The notes under the pieces: generated by a model
What the model was told of the DNA's origin: nothing
The model's input: the letters and a program-made list of their open reading frames with translations, nothing else
Databases searched by the model: none
Shown: piece after piece, positions 23,541 to 34,390 of the stretch
How the letters are laid out: each line of letters begins with the position of its first letter
Numbering within the stretch: position 1 is the stretch's first letter
Assembly (NCBI GenBank): GCA_038503075.1
Contig: JBCAML010000007.1
Location: 1,178,001-1,242,000 of the forward strand
Direction: 5' to 3'
Length of the DNA: 64,000 bases
Origin: Gyromitra esculenta
Lineage: Eukaryota; Ascomycota; Pezizomycetes; Pezizales; Discinaceae
Made by a program: the position numbers and the translations under genes

Positions 23541-24524
23541 ATGACATCCTACACCGCCCGCCGCCTCAACTCGTCCACGTTCCGCATCACCGAGTCCCCC
23601 CCGTTCTCCAAATCGCCCGAAGACAACCCCCACATCTACCTCAAATTCTACGACGACCTCATAACCATCATCGACACCGGCAGCGTCCGAACCCCCACCG
23701 ACCAAAGCCCCACCTTGAAAGACTTTATCGAGAACACCCCCGTCGCAGACAATGACGGCCGTCCTCTCAATCCCGGCCGTAAACTCGACTACGCCGTAGT
23801 CATAACCCACTGCCACCACGACCGCATTGGTACCCCCCTCCTTCCTCCTCCTCCCTGTCTTCTCCCCTTCTTTCCCTCACTCGCTCGCTCGCTCCCGGCT
23901 AACACACTCACAGGCGGCATATCCACCCTCGCAGCAACCACCCTCGCCGCCTCATCCGCCGACCGTCAATTCCTCTCACCAGCCACACTCCCACTCCACT
24001 CGCTCTGCCAGCAAGCCCACGTTCCCACGCCCGCGTACGCGCCCACCCTGTTCCTGGAAGACGAAGACGTGTTCCCGCACGTGTCGGTGCGGGAGTCGCC
24101 GCTGACGGTGCTGCACACCCCGGGACACACGCCGGACTCCATCGCGCTGTATGATCCGGAGGAACGGGTGCTGTTTACCGGCGACACGGTGTGTAGGGGG
24201 ACGCTCACGGTCACGTTTCCGGAAAACGGGGGCGATGTGGGGGCGTATTTGAGGAGCTTGGATAGACTTTTGGGGTTCGTGCGGGGAGAGGGGGGGAGGG
24301 TTGAGGTTGCGGGTGGGAGAGGGGAGGGTGGGGATGGGGATGCGCAGGGTTTGGTGCTGGAGGTGAAGGGGGTGTTGGAGAGAGTGCTGAGAGGGGAGGT
24401 GCAGGGGAGGAGAGTGCTGGATGGTGGTGCGGTGAGGTATGAGGTGGGGGGAGTTGGGGTCCAAGGGCCGGAGAGGGTGTTTGAGGAGGGGAGGAGGGCG
24501 ATTGGGGTTCCGGCTGGGAGGTAG
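23541..24524 (+). CDS. Metallo-beta-lactamase-fold protein with substituted metal ligands
   Basis: Exons 23541-23829 and 23914-24524 give 299 residues. The 84-base pyrimidine-rich intron is a multiple of three and has no stop, so its retention would add 28 residues just after the metal motif. The first motif is THCHHDRIGG (H90, H92, D94), in which the usual DH is DR (R95). HTPGHTPDS gives H168, and FTGDTV gives D187. Family members normally end the metal site with a His in a (C/P)GH motif; the matching stretch reads VAGGRGEGG, with R in place of H. The fold usually hydrolyses thioesters, lactones or similar substrates, but this copy may be weak or inactive. The last third is Gly/Val/Glu-rich with strong G bias on the plus strand. 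The substrate cannot be told. Confidence 0.8.
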   Translation: MTSYTARRLNSSTFRITESPPFSKSPEDNPHIYLKFYDDLITIIDTGSVRTPTDQSPTLKDFIENTPVADNDGRPLNPGRKLDYAVVITHCHHDRIGTPLLPPPPCLLPFFPSLARSLPANTLTGGISTLAATTLAASSADRQFLSPATLPLHSLCQQAHVPTPAYAPTLFLEDEDVFPHVSVRESPLTVLHTPGHTPDSIALYDPEERVLFTGDTVCRGTLTVTFPENGGDVGAYLRSLDRLLGFVRGEGGRVEVAGGRGEGGDGDAQGLVLEVKGVLERVLRGEVQGRRVLDGGAVRYEVGGVGVQGPERVFEEGRRAIGVPAGR

Positions 24525-24566
24525 TGGGCGCTGGACGGTGGACGTGAGGGGTTTGATGTTATTTAT

Positions 24567-24626
24567 ACGTACATACATACATTCATACATACATACACAC
24601 ACACATACATACACACACACATACAC
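24567..24626. repeat. (TACA)/(CA)n microsatellite
   Basis: Tandem TACA and CA units lie in the 141-base convergent spacer between the metallo-beta-lactamase gene and sulfiredoxin. Confidence 0.9.
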
Positions 24627-24665
24627 AATTAACTATCCCCACTATACCAATCCCTGAAATCAAAT

Positions 24666-25040
24666 CTATACATCCTCCCCCACAATGGCATCCACGCTGC
24701 CCCCTAAGTACACTTTCAACATCCCCTTCGTGACCTTCAGCACCTTACACTCCACCCCCTCCACCCTCGCCCTCTCGTACGCCTGCAGTCTGTGGCACCC
24801 GCCAAACGCGAAATAAAAGTCTTTGCCCGCAGGCGACCGGTAGTGGAGCACGTCCACTGGCGGTAGGTGGCCGGGCACATACTCGCAGGGGTCGCCATCA
24901 GTCATGGGAATGTTGTGTTGCAATGTTTGAACCATGGTGTCGATCTTAGGTTGATCTAGCACCGGTGGTATGGGGCGCAGAATGGCGCTGAGTGGAAGGA
25001 CTTGGGGTGTGATGCTGCGGGATTGGATGGAGCCGGACAT
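24666..25040 (-). CDS. srx1: Sulfiredoxin
   Basis: Intronless, 124 residues, a typical length for fungal Srx. Srx reduces the hyperoxidised (sulfinic) catalytic cysteine of 2-Cys peroxiredoxins using ATP. The catalytic motif FGGCHR is at residues 79-84 (Cys82), preceded by DFYFAFGG, with downstream RLQAYERARVE. N-terminal parts are also conserved: LPLSAILRPIPPVLDQPKID (substrate-binding region) and PPVDVLHYRSPAGKDFYFAF. It is convergent with the metallo-beta-lactamase gene, with stop codons 141 bases apart. Nothing seems missing, so I expect an active enzyme. Confidence 0.95.
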   Translation of the reverse strand: MSGSIQSRSITPQVLPLSAILRPIPPVLDQPKIDTMVQTLQHNIPMTDGDPCEYVPGHLPPVDVLHYRSPAGKDFYFAFGGCHRLQAYERARVEGVECKVLKVTKGMLKVYLGGSVDAIVGEDV

Positions 25041-26303
25041 TGTGGGGTGTGTTTACTAGGGAGGAGAAGAGGTGGTTTGGAGGGGGAGGAGGTAGTTATC
25101 TTGGATTGTGGTGAGATTGCTTTGGTCGTTTTGTACAATTTATAGAGTACACTGAATATCCTCTGGGTGGGTAATGATCTGCGATATTGGAGGTTTTATT
25201 AACGGTGGTCTTGGCCGCATGCAGTGACGTTAGCCTAGTGGATTAGTAAGTGCGGGAAAAGCTTAGTCCGGGGCCGAGTCTGGACCACGTCGTATTACCC
25301 AGCAGGTCTTGCTGGCTTTGGGACAGAATTAAGAGAGTATGGTCTTGATTTGTGGATATGTTTATCGATGCTGGAAATAAATGAAAATCAATCTTGGCTA
25401 GTGTGTTGCTGATGGTGATCGAGTGATAAATTGTGATCCGAAACAACGACATCCCATTTGCAAGAGGTCTCCAAAGCGGGGGCCTAGATATCTAATAAAG
25501 AGTATTCAGTTGGCTTCTCATTAGATGGATACTCGTTTCGGTACAATTTTGTAGAGTATGCGAACCCATCTCTCTAAAACGTCAGTCAAATACGAATATA
25601 TTTGAGACAGGCTAAATGCACCGAAGATGCGAGTGTTGAAGGGCCGAGAAAAACTATGCTGCCTAGCTGGTTAGGACAATGTACATACAGATTGTATTAT
25701 TTACGTACACGTTTTGCACGCACCGAGTACACGCGTACAGGTCTGCTCTTACGTGCAGGTCCTCTACTGCAGTATCTGGTAAAATTCGTTCCGGCGTTAG
25801 CAAGTAAGACATGCATACAACCTGTTAATACTCTACGTTTATGATGCTGTTGGGGGATTTTTCGTAGAAAATCATGGGAAGTCGACATGTCTTATGCGTA
25901 TCCTACCTACTAGCCCCGGAATGAATTTCACCAAATACTGTGGTATATGAAAAGCACCACCAATTCCAATACCAAGAAATTTGCGTCAGCCTTTACAGAT
26001 GAAGATACCCTTAAGTTCTTTTTGATTGGATGTCTCTCTGGGAAGCGTATGGTTGGCGGGCTTTAAAGTAAAAATGTGGATATTCGACCGAAGTAGCCAA
26101 TCTCTCCGATTTGACCACTTATTTGACAGATGCCAAGCCAAATCTCCTTGAGATCTAGAACCGTCGCATATGTCTATCCCTGAGGGGCTGCACTTGATGT
26201 ATATCACCCACGAGAGCCATCCGAACATAAGTAATCACTCGATATTCGATATAAGCACGTGTGCTACAAGATCGGATCTAGATCAGACCCCAGCCCTAAC
26301 AAT

Positions 26304-26529
26304 ATACTCGTGATACAATCGAGTATTCAATGATACAGGGATTCTAATGAAGGGGACGCCCTATTGGGCGAGCAAGACTCAAGGCGGTGATGTATAGCAC
26401 CGCCACTTCGTTGATCAAGCCATCTATGGAAGTTTTCGAACCGTCTATGCCACTTCTCACCATATTCGCCCCATATCTTGATTGGTTCAACCTCTTGTAC
26501 CATTGAATACCCGATTGCATCACGAGTAT
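26304..26529. mobile_element. MITE-like element with 34-bp terminal inverted repeats
   Basis: The left end (26304-26337) and the reverse complement of the right end (about 26496-26529) match at 31 of 34 positions. All three differences are A/G transitions. Arms begin ATACTCGTGATRCAATCG. The 226-base element has no coding capacity for a transposase, so it would depend on a partner element. If the ends are read as CTCGTG, TA flanks both sides, as in Tc1/mariner elements. Confidence 0.7.
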
Positions 26530-26542
26530 TGCCACAGGGTAC

Positions 26543-26632
26543 TAATAGGGACTTTGCGCTTTTGAGCCAGCCCTGGTTTTTGACCAACCGGAAGCTGATC
26601 TGCACCAGTTAAATTGCTAGAAATCGGAGCTG
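26543..26632. repeat. Dispersed repeat, copy 2
   Basis: 90 bases at 81/90 identity to 13512-13601. Directly after it, 17 bases present in copy 1 (including its right inverted arm) are absent, while the flank TCTYTAATCT is shared. It abuts the MITE-like element on its left. Confidence 0.8.
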
Positions 26633-27472
26633 TCTCTAATCTAGTAAGAGGGGTTCAAGCTTCATGCTACGGATATTTTATGGACAAGTAGGTACTTCGC
26701 ACAACCTGCGCTGTTTGTACCATATTTTACGCCACAAATCCAAAACATGATCAATCCGTAAACAGCGGCAAATGTGTGGCAGGCAATAACCCTGCGAAAA
26801 TATAGGCACTTTGTTTGCCCGTATACTTCGGTCACCTATTTTAACAGAAACTGACTCATTCCCGCCTCTTTTTTCTTTTTCTTCAGAAGCGCAAATTCCG
26901 ATGTAAAATGATCTGAGTTGTTCCCGTGTCTTGCAAAGATGCAGGTTGACCGTTTGAGATAACGCCCGCAACCAACAGCACCTATTAGTGGATATCTTCG
27001 TTTCCGAAGGACGGCAGAGCTGGGCAAATGGCACTTGGGATTCCAGAAAACAGTTCTCTCGATCAACGAATACCAAATACAGGTTCGAAGCTTAGCAACC
27101 CACCTGTTTCACCGCCCCCAGGAATGGGCATCGGGACACTCCTTCCAACCAGTAGTTACAAATCCTCAGGCTTAAATTTCATGCACGCGATTAACTAAAT
27201 AAGGTTGCTATGTCTACCTCCCCGACACAGGCTCCCGATACACATCAGCAAGGAAATAACGAATAGCTAATCAGCCGTAGAACAACAGCGTATGGCCACT
27301 GCTGGCATACACCTCCAGTAGAGCAAGTACTGCGAGCGAACCGATCGAAAGATGGATTCGAACACGTCAATATTGTGTGGTAGGTACTTTAACAAAACCA
27401 AGGCCAACACAGCACGAAGTCACTCCAAAACGTAAGGCTTCCGCCAACCACAAAGATTTACATTCCAAGTTA

Positions 27473-27603
27473 TACTCGTGGTCCAGGATAAGAACCTGAA
27501 AACATGGGTGGTGAATTTGTATGGCGAAATATCCGTGCACCACTCCATAGCATACAAAGCCACACACCCCGTTTTATCAGGTTCTTATCCTGGACCACGA
27601 GTA
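27473..27603. mobile_element. Hairpin element with perfect 27-bp inverted repeats
   Basis: 27473-27499 and 27577-27603 are perfect reverse complements with a 77-base spacer. The arms begin TACTCGTGGTCCAGG. Within the spacer, TTTGTATG and CATACAAA form a second nested stem. No coding capacity. It could be a short MITE or a long-hairpin transcript. Confidence 0.75.
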
Positions 27604-28854
27604 CAATAGCACACCAAAAGCCTGATCGGGGCACCCCCCTCAAACATTTATTTTTCCTACCAATACATACGTGTGTGCGCCTTCCGGTCGTCAATGGGCT
27701 AAATAAAACTTTTGCCAAGTATGGCTTAGAGGATTCGAATCACAAAAACTCACTCAGATTTGCTCAGCCCGGATTCTTCTATATCAACTATGAAGTAAGA
27801 ATCTAGCCTCGTCTCAAGGATTGCTCAGTGTCTATATATATCTAGTTAGTTGAAATGCTTAAATTCTTAAAATAGCCCTAGAATCTCTCTCCTCGCTTCT
27901 ACTATGCAAGGTCAGCTTAATACAGGAATAACATCATGGTACTTGCCGGCAGTCGAGGAACTCGCAGTGGCGCCCTTCCTTTCCCCCAAGCGGCCAGACA
28001 GCTGGGCTTTTACGAGGCTGGCAATCTTCACATTAAAAGCCCGTCTACGCTGGGGCCAAAAGCAAAAGCTTGAAATGCGCAGGTTTACCCGTTTAAGCAG
28101 TCAGTGATCAATGTCTTGCCAATTGATATTGTTATCATGTCTCATACTTGACATGTCACCGACTCCAACCCCATTTGCCAATGGCTAATTGATCTAGAAA
28201 GCGCAATCCATCCAGCAGCAGCCGGAAGTGGCATTGCTCTATTACCATAATTCTGCTAGGAGAAACTCAATTTTGTCTTATTCTTGAAATGCCATTTTTT
28301 TCTACATCTGAAGCCTACATGTAGGCATACCTCCTACTCGAGCTCTCCGAAAGTAATGTCTCCCAGCACCACATGCGCATGTGCTCTAGATAGCCGTAAA
28401 CGATAGCAAGATCTTGAAGCTCGATATTATCAATTATACTCCAATGCGTCACTTGGCCTAGAGAGCGTTCTAAATTTAAATTAGCACGTCTCATGCACGC
28501 CTAGCCGATCCATCCGGGGAAAAAAAAAATCGAAGCACTTCAGAGTACATAGGCTTAGGTAGCTACTTCGCGTACCGTAATAATTAGCGAGTAAGCTCGT
28601 GAGACCGCCAGTACACGCCTATTGGCCACCTCCACGATTTTAAACGTAGCACAAGGCGGTCCTACGTAACACGCTATTATTTGGATCAATGATTGCGAAG
28701 CACATCGACGCCAGTAAGCCCCGACTCTTTTACACTAGTATTTGGAAACATCGCCATGATCGCTTCACTGTTATTTGAGTTAATCATAAGCCAAATCTAA
28801 TGTTTGACGACGAATTCCATGGGTGTGTGGAACCGGTGGGGTGGTCCAAAGCAC

Positions 28855-28867
28855 AGGGTTAGGGTTA
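28855..28867 (+). repeat. Interstitial telomere-like AGGGTTAGGGTTA
   Basis: Two TTAGGG units in gene-poor DNA. Too short to indicate a chromosome end. Confidence 0.5.
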
Positions 28868-31800
28868 TCCATGGCAACACTTTTTTGTTTGTGGCGTCTG
28901 ATTGGTCATTTTCACCGCCATCTTCTCCAGGCCCTTTTAAGCCTATGAGCTTATTCGATGCATAGCGGAGATCTCCATCTGGAATTTGCCTTTCTTTTTT
29001 GTGATAATTGGCAACCACTAGTCTCAGCCTCATAAAGCCTTCGCTTTCCCGCCAAGTTCTACCACTCGTATCTCTAGTTCTGCATCGAAGCTTACGTCAA
29101 CCCTTAGATGCATGCAATCGAATCTCCCTCTCTCCCCCCCAAAAAAACCTCCATCAATATCTCCGGTTGCTCCCATCCTACATCTATTGGCCAGGGTAAA
29201 CCTAGGTACTGGTACACCACCCTGGATGAAATCGCGGATAGAAATATGGAGTATCCAAGGTAATAGGTTTTACCTAATACTGATTGTTCGAAGCCACCTA
29301 CGCCTTTTTAGCCGCACACCTGATTCCCCCCCCCCAAATGCATGGGAGAGCTCGCCAATAGTTACTATTCTATTCCATCACCTAGTCTAAAAGCCTTATA
29401 ATTCTTGCGGAGATCTTGGAAAAAAAGCTTGGTGCCGGTACCGAACTTTCCCACCACCGGGTCGTGCATGCATTCCAAACCCACGCAAAAAAAAAAACCC
29501 CCCACCTTCAAGATTACTGCGCACAGGCGATTCGATTGGCGTGTATGTGCTGAGTCAAGACCTTAGGCAGCTCAGCACCTGTCGTGAAGTGTTTTTTAAA
29601 TGAAACATCGATGTGGGATGGGGGTGTTTTTTTCCTTCGCCAAGCCACAGTTTATTGTTTTCTAGCGTACTTTTTCGAATCACTAATTATCACTCGCAGA
29701 TACGAATGATGGGCAAAGACCTCTATATATATCAACGTATCCACTTCCTGCCCAAAGCGATCCAGAAGCTCCCCCCCGTAAAAATAAATAAGGGGGGGAG
29801 GGGGGGTTAGGTTAGCCTTCTCTGGGTGAAATGCAGCAAGCGATATCGATGGTGAGTAACGGATGATGATGATGTGCGGGGCTAGACGCCGAGACCCCAA
29901 GAGTCGCATAGCCAAAATTCCATCGAGCTCTTTCGACAACATGCTTTAATGGCAGGCGATACATAGATCCGGGTGTGGACCCGAGAATCGGAAAAGTCTG
30001 GGCAAGGTGGTTGATTGGCTTCGCACCCACCTCTTCAGCACTCCAAGAGTCATCCTCTTTTTTCCTAGCCCCAAGCTAGGACAATCATTATAGGTACATG
30101 TAGTTACTGTTTCCGCCTAAAAAAATACACAGCCCTTGTCTGTGTATAAATTCCTATATCCCGCAAAACGCGATGAGATTTAAACCATCCCTAATCTACG
30201 CGCTAGGATACATCATCAGCATGCAGCGCAACCGAAAAAAAAAAAAACCTAAAGCCGCACTGCAGGCTGGGTTTGAAATCTAAACGCAATAATTTGGGGG
30301 GAAGAGAGAGATAAGCAACGAGGTCAAGAGATCAAGAGCTACATCATGTAGTCATTTCCGGAAACTAGGACGAGGAGGAGGAGGAAACGATATACATGTT
30401 TAAACGCAACTCTCGTATTGGGTTTTTTAGTCACGAGCTTAAATACATACATACATGTAGTTACCTACCAAGGAAAGTAACATCAAGAACATAGCCCTCA
30501 AATTTGACCGCAGCTAACCGCTCAAGCGAAATGTTACTATTTCTGGGGGGGATATTCTTTTTTTTTTTGCTTATACATGCGTGTCATGAACAGCCGGATA
30601 CTCGCAGTCATAAAATTGCAGGTCTGATATGGGAAAAAAAGTATCAAATAATCTACGCGTGGCTAGGTACATACATACATATATATTTGAAACACCCTTT
30701 CGCGGGGAACTACAGTAGAAATCTAGAATCGAGTAATCTTACGCTTACGGACAGGCAGGCAGGCACATGAAGGGGTGGGGGGGAGGGAAGAAGGTTTCTA
30801 TCGAATTCCTTTCCGGTGTGCGCGGGTTATATATATATCTCTCTAGTTTTTTATACTTTTTTCACAAAATCGACAGGAGCATCAGATCCAGATCCAGATC
30901 CAGTATAGAGAAAACTGAGACTCGGAAATTTCCAAAAAAAGAGGACCACCACTCTCCCGAAACGAAACTGAGGGTACGAGCATATACGAAGTTTCCGGGG
31001 CCGGTGGCGTAGGAAAGAAAGAAAAAAGCGTGCCAATGTACTCTTCCGCTGCATGAGTGCAGATGCTTCTCTTTCCATGCTCTCGATTCCCATAAGTGCA
31101 CGGCCCACAAGTCTCGTATAGATCTGTTGCTTGGGGGTGAGTGTTTTCGTTCTGACATTGTAGGGCTGAATATTTGAGACAATCAGTTGGTTTCCGTCCC
31201 ATTTCCACCTTCAATTTTAGCAATGTAGGCATGTTTTTTTATATACCAACCATGTGTCCACTCTCAAGGCCAGCGAATAACCTAAAGTTAGTGTTTCAGC
31301 ATGCCAACCTTGACTTTGATTTTTTTCCCTTTCCCTATCTTGGCAGACCATGCACGGGGGATCCTATCACCTTGTGAGAAATGACAGTTCTGCGATTTCG
31401 AAGCCTGCTTTTGGGGAGTATGGGTTTCCTTTTGATCGTAATGCTCCTACTGATCGATAGTCCTGTGTTGTTGGCGCAGCCTGCGCCTTTTCCCTGACCC
31501 CGTGATATCGGGTGCTGAGAAAAAAAAGCATGGTAGGCATGCATATCAGTGCTGAATCCGGCTCGACTGAGACAGCATCGCCCTTCTAGAAGCACACACT
31601 GGATCGTGAGCGCCGCAGACACACTTTCCAAGATCCGCTTGCATCAGAAATCGGCGCCAGCGAGAGAGAAAAAGGGCCTCAGGAAAAGGCTGTCGCGCAA
31701 TACATGGCGATTCGGTTTCAGATATCGGGAGCGAGCAAGAGAAATTACAAGCTGTGGTCACGATGTGTGTAGCGAGTGCACTGTATTTCGGGTAGGCTGG

Positions 31801-34390
31801 CCTTATTAGAACGGCTCTCGATGAGCGATAAGAGCATCCAGCTGAACGCCAGAGCTGGTGTTTGTTTGAGTGGTGGTGGCTCTGAGACATGCAGGGCGCC
31901 ACACTTCATCAAGGTCTCCATTTTCTATCAGATGTTCCATTTTCTCTACCGAATTAAGCATGCGATACATGCGACGAAATAGTCATTTCTCTTCTTTTCT
32001 TTTTCTTCCCTCTCTATCACATCTCTACTCTATTTTACCCCGCGTGGCTGCAAACCCCTCTCGCTGCAAACCAAGGGGCATCCGCCGTAACAACGTCGAA
32101 GTTCCCCCAGCAATGCCCAGGCAGACCTGGATCACGCATGGTTGGAAACACCCCGCCTTGTTGAAAACACATGCCAGCGCTTCAGAAGGTTATTCTGTCT
32201 TGTCGCATGGAATCTCAAGCAGAATGTCTACATGCAGGACTAACTAATGCTTCCAGCACTCTATTGTGAGATAGAGTACATGTAATATATACCTGCAATG
32301 TACTTACTGTACTGTCATGTAGATCAGGAACGCGGCCGGCATGCAAGTGTAGTTGCGGCGGTGAACGACCCCCCCCTGGCTCGTTGGAATTATGCACACC
32401 AGCCAAATAGACTTTAAAGGATTCTCATATCTGTGGAATGGTATCCGTTTGCTCTACTCTATCTATAGTCAGGCATAATGGCCAGTGACGATCACTGTTT
32501 ATTGGCCTGTTGTGGTACGCTTGCCGACAGACTGATAGCACTGCCACCATCTGAGCTGCGGCAAAAGACAACCCACGATTAAGCGCGGCCAAGAGCAGAG
32601 TAAGCCAGCTTATGCTGAAAACCTGGCCTCAGCGATGGGGTCCTAAAACAGATAGCCTGTTTCCTTTCTTTTCCTCCTTCCGCCAAGATGTCGTGTGTGT
32701 CGTGTGTCGTGTGTTCTTCAACGGCTGCCACTAAAGTGCGTTGACTGTCCAAGCGCCACCACCCATCCCCACACAGAACCGGGGGAGGGATCTAATGCCA
32801 GCCAACATAGCCGATTGAAACGGAGCTCGCTAAGCATATCGATTCCTTAATTCCTGCCCTTTCTGTAACATCACCGAGAGTTCTGGCCCTACGCTTGTGG
32901 GAGGTTTTTTTTTTAAATGAAGTTTATTTCGGGACAGGGTTCGACGATTCCGACGGGCCCCCGCCGCCCCCCGTCGACGTCGCCCTTGATGGCCCGTTTG
33001 TTATATTGCCATTTAAACTTGGGGTGTGGAGTTGAAATAAAAATAAATCAGAAGGTAAGGGAGAAACTCCCAGAGACCAGGTTTATTGTCGAGTATGGAG
33101 CGGGAAGCGGCCGATGGCTGTTTAAACCAGGGAAACATAGGCTATGTAGTGGAATGTAGAGTAATTAGAGTAAATACATATTTCATTCAGCTGATCCAGC
33201 ATGATGTAGTTTGGATGTCGCTGGGAATTGTTAATTCCCAACCGTGCTATCCAAACAAGGGCCTTTGATCCCAGAGGTGAAATACAAACAGCTGAAGTCG
33301 AATTTTGATTGAAAATGTGGCTTGACCCCCCTTATCGAATTGTAGGGCAAGCGCCGCTCGTTGGTTTTTTGCGGCGTTCGGTATTTTCGCCCCAAAAGGC
33401 TGATATTGGAGGGGGGATAGCTATAATGACGACCCAAAGAACCTCTTGATTCCGATGGACGACCTAGTAATGCGCGGGAATTTAGCCAATGGGCGGGAGA
33501 AGATGTGCAAAGCCTAGCGATAATTGCTTTTGTGGCGTTTTACTTTTGGAGGGGGGCAATGATGGGTGTATGAAGGGGTTTCGCTGAGGTCCAAACAAGA
33601 GAGCCCAGTCAGTCCCCGGTTGAGTAGCTAGTGGGTAGGCTCGCCAATGGGGATGGAGGGCCGGGAACAGAAGTAAGGGCAGATATCACAACTCTGTCCG
33701 CTTCAGGAGAGAGATACTGCACTCTGCTCTGCTCTACTCTACTCTCCGCCGGCAATGCAGCATGGAGATCCCTGTCTTTGCCTGCTGCTCCGTGCAGTCA
33801 TGATTGCTACCAAGACGAGGAGCAAATGCTCAAGCGAACCGATCATCTGGGCGGTAGCTGGGCCGGGCTAGGGTCCCGAAACGACAGAGAGGATCTGTAC
33901 GTACTGCATTGTACGTACTGTACAGACAGACAGTACTTAGTCCGCTGGTATCCAGCATTCACTGTCCAGTCTGTCCCTAAGCTTCTTTCTTTCTTTCTTC
34001 CTCTCCCCTCCCCCCGTCTCACCTTCACCCCCCCACCTCCACGCGTCCGTCAATAGGTGCTCCGGAGCACTACAGGACCAAGTAAGCTTCTTCGTCCGAG
34101 ACAAGGAAATCTGTGGCCGGAGTGCTATAAGGCAGGCACTGCCTTCTCTCTGTCTGTGACCACCCGGGTGTTGCTGCTGCTTTGCGACATCTGCATTCCG
34201 CCGCTACCGCTAGCTTCGTTCAAGTGATAAGCTTTCCGACGCTGAGCGTATCTGTTCGACTGCAATCCTTTATCCTTCCATCCCGTTCCCTCTCTCCTCA
34301 TCACCATCAGTTCAGTGCACCTCTCCTCACCTTGAGACCTTTTACCAGCACACACTGTTGTCGAAGCAGCTTTCTATCCCAGCTACAATA

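Larger units (their letters stand above)
25041..34390. other. Second gene-poor stretch, 9.3 kb
   Basis: No supported gene. It contains two inverted-repeat elements (26304-26529 and 27473-27603), the second copy of the dispersed repeat (26543-26632), a telomere-like motif at 28855, a GT-rich run near 32690-32720, several TACATGTA palindromes and TTCT repeats near 33979-34000. Open frames up to 132 codons (such as 26678-27076 minus) show no family motif or splice partner. Confidence 0.5.

Noticed and set aside
23976..24626. 216-codon minus-strand frame
   Set aside because: Antisense shadow of the G-biased end of the metallo-beta-lactamase gene, Pro/His-rich without motif.
31335..31902. Minus-strand frames of 98 and 118 codons
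   Set aside because: No motif, composition unlike the real genes, overlapping frames on both strands.
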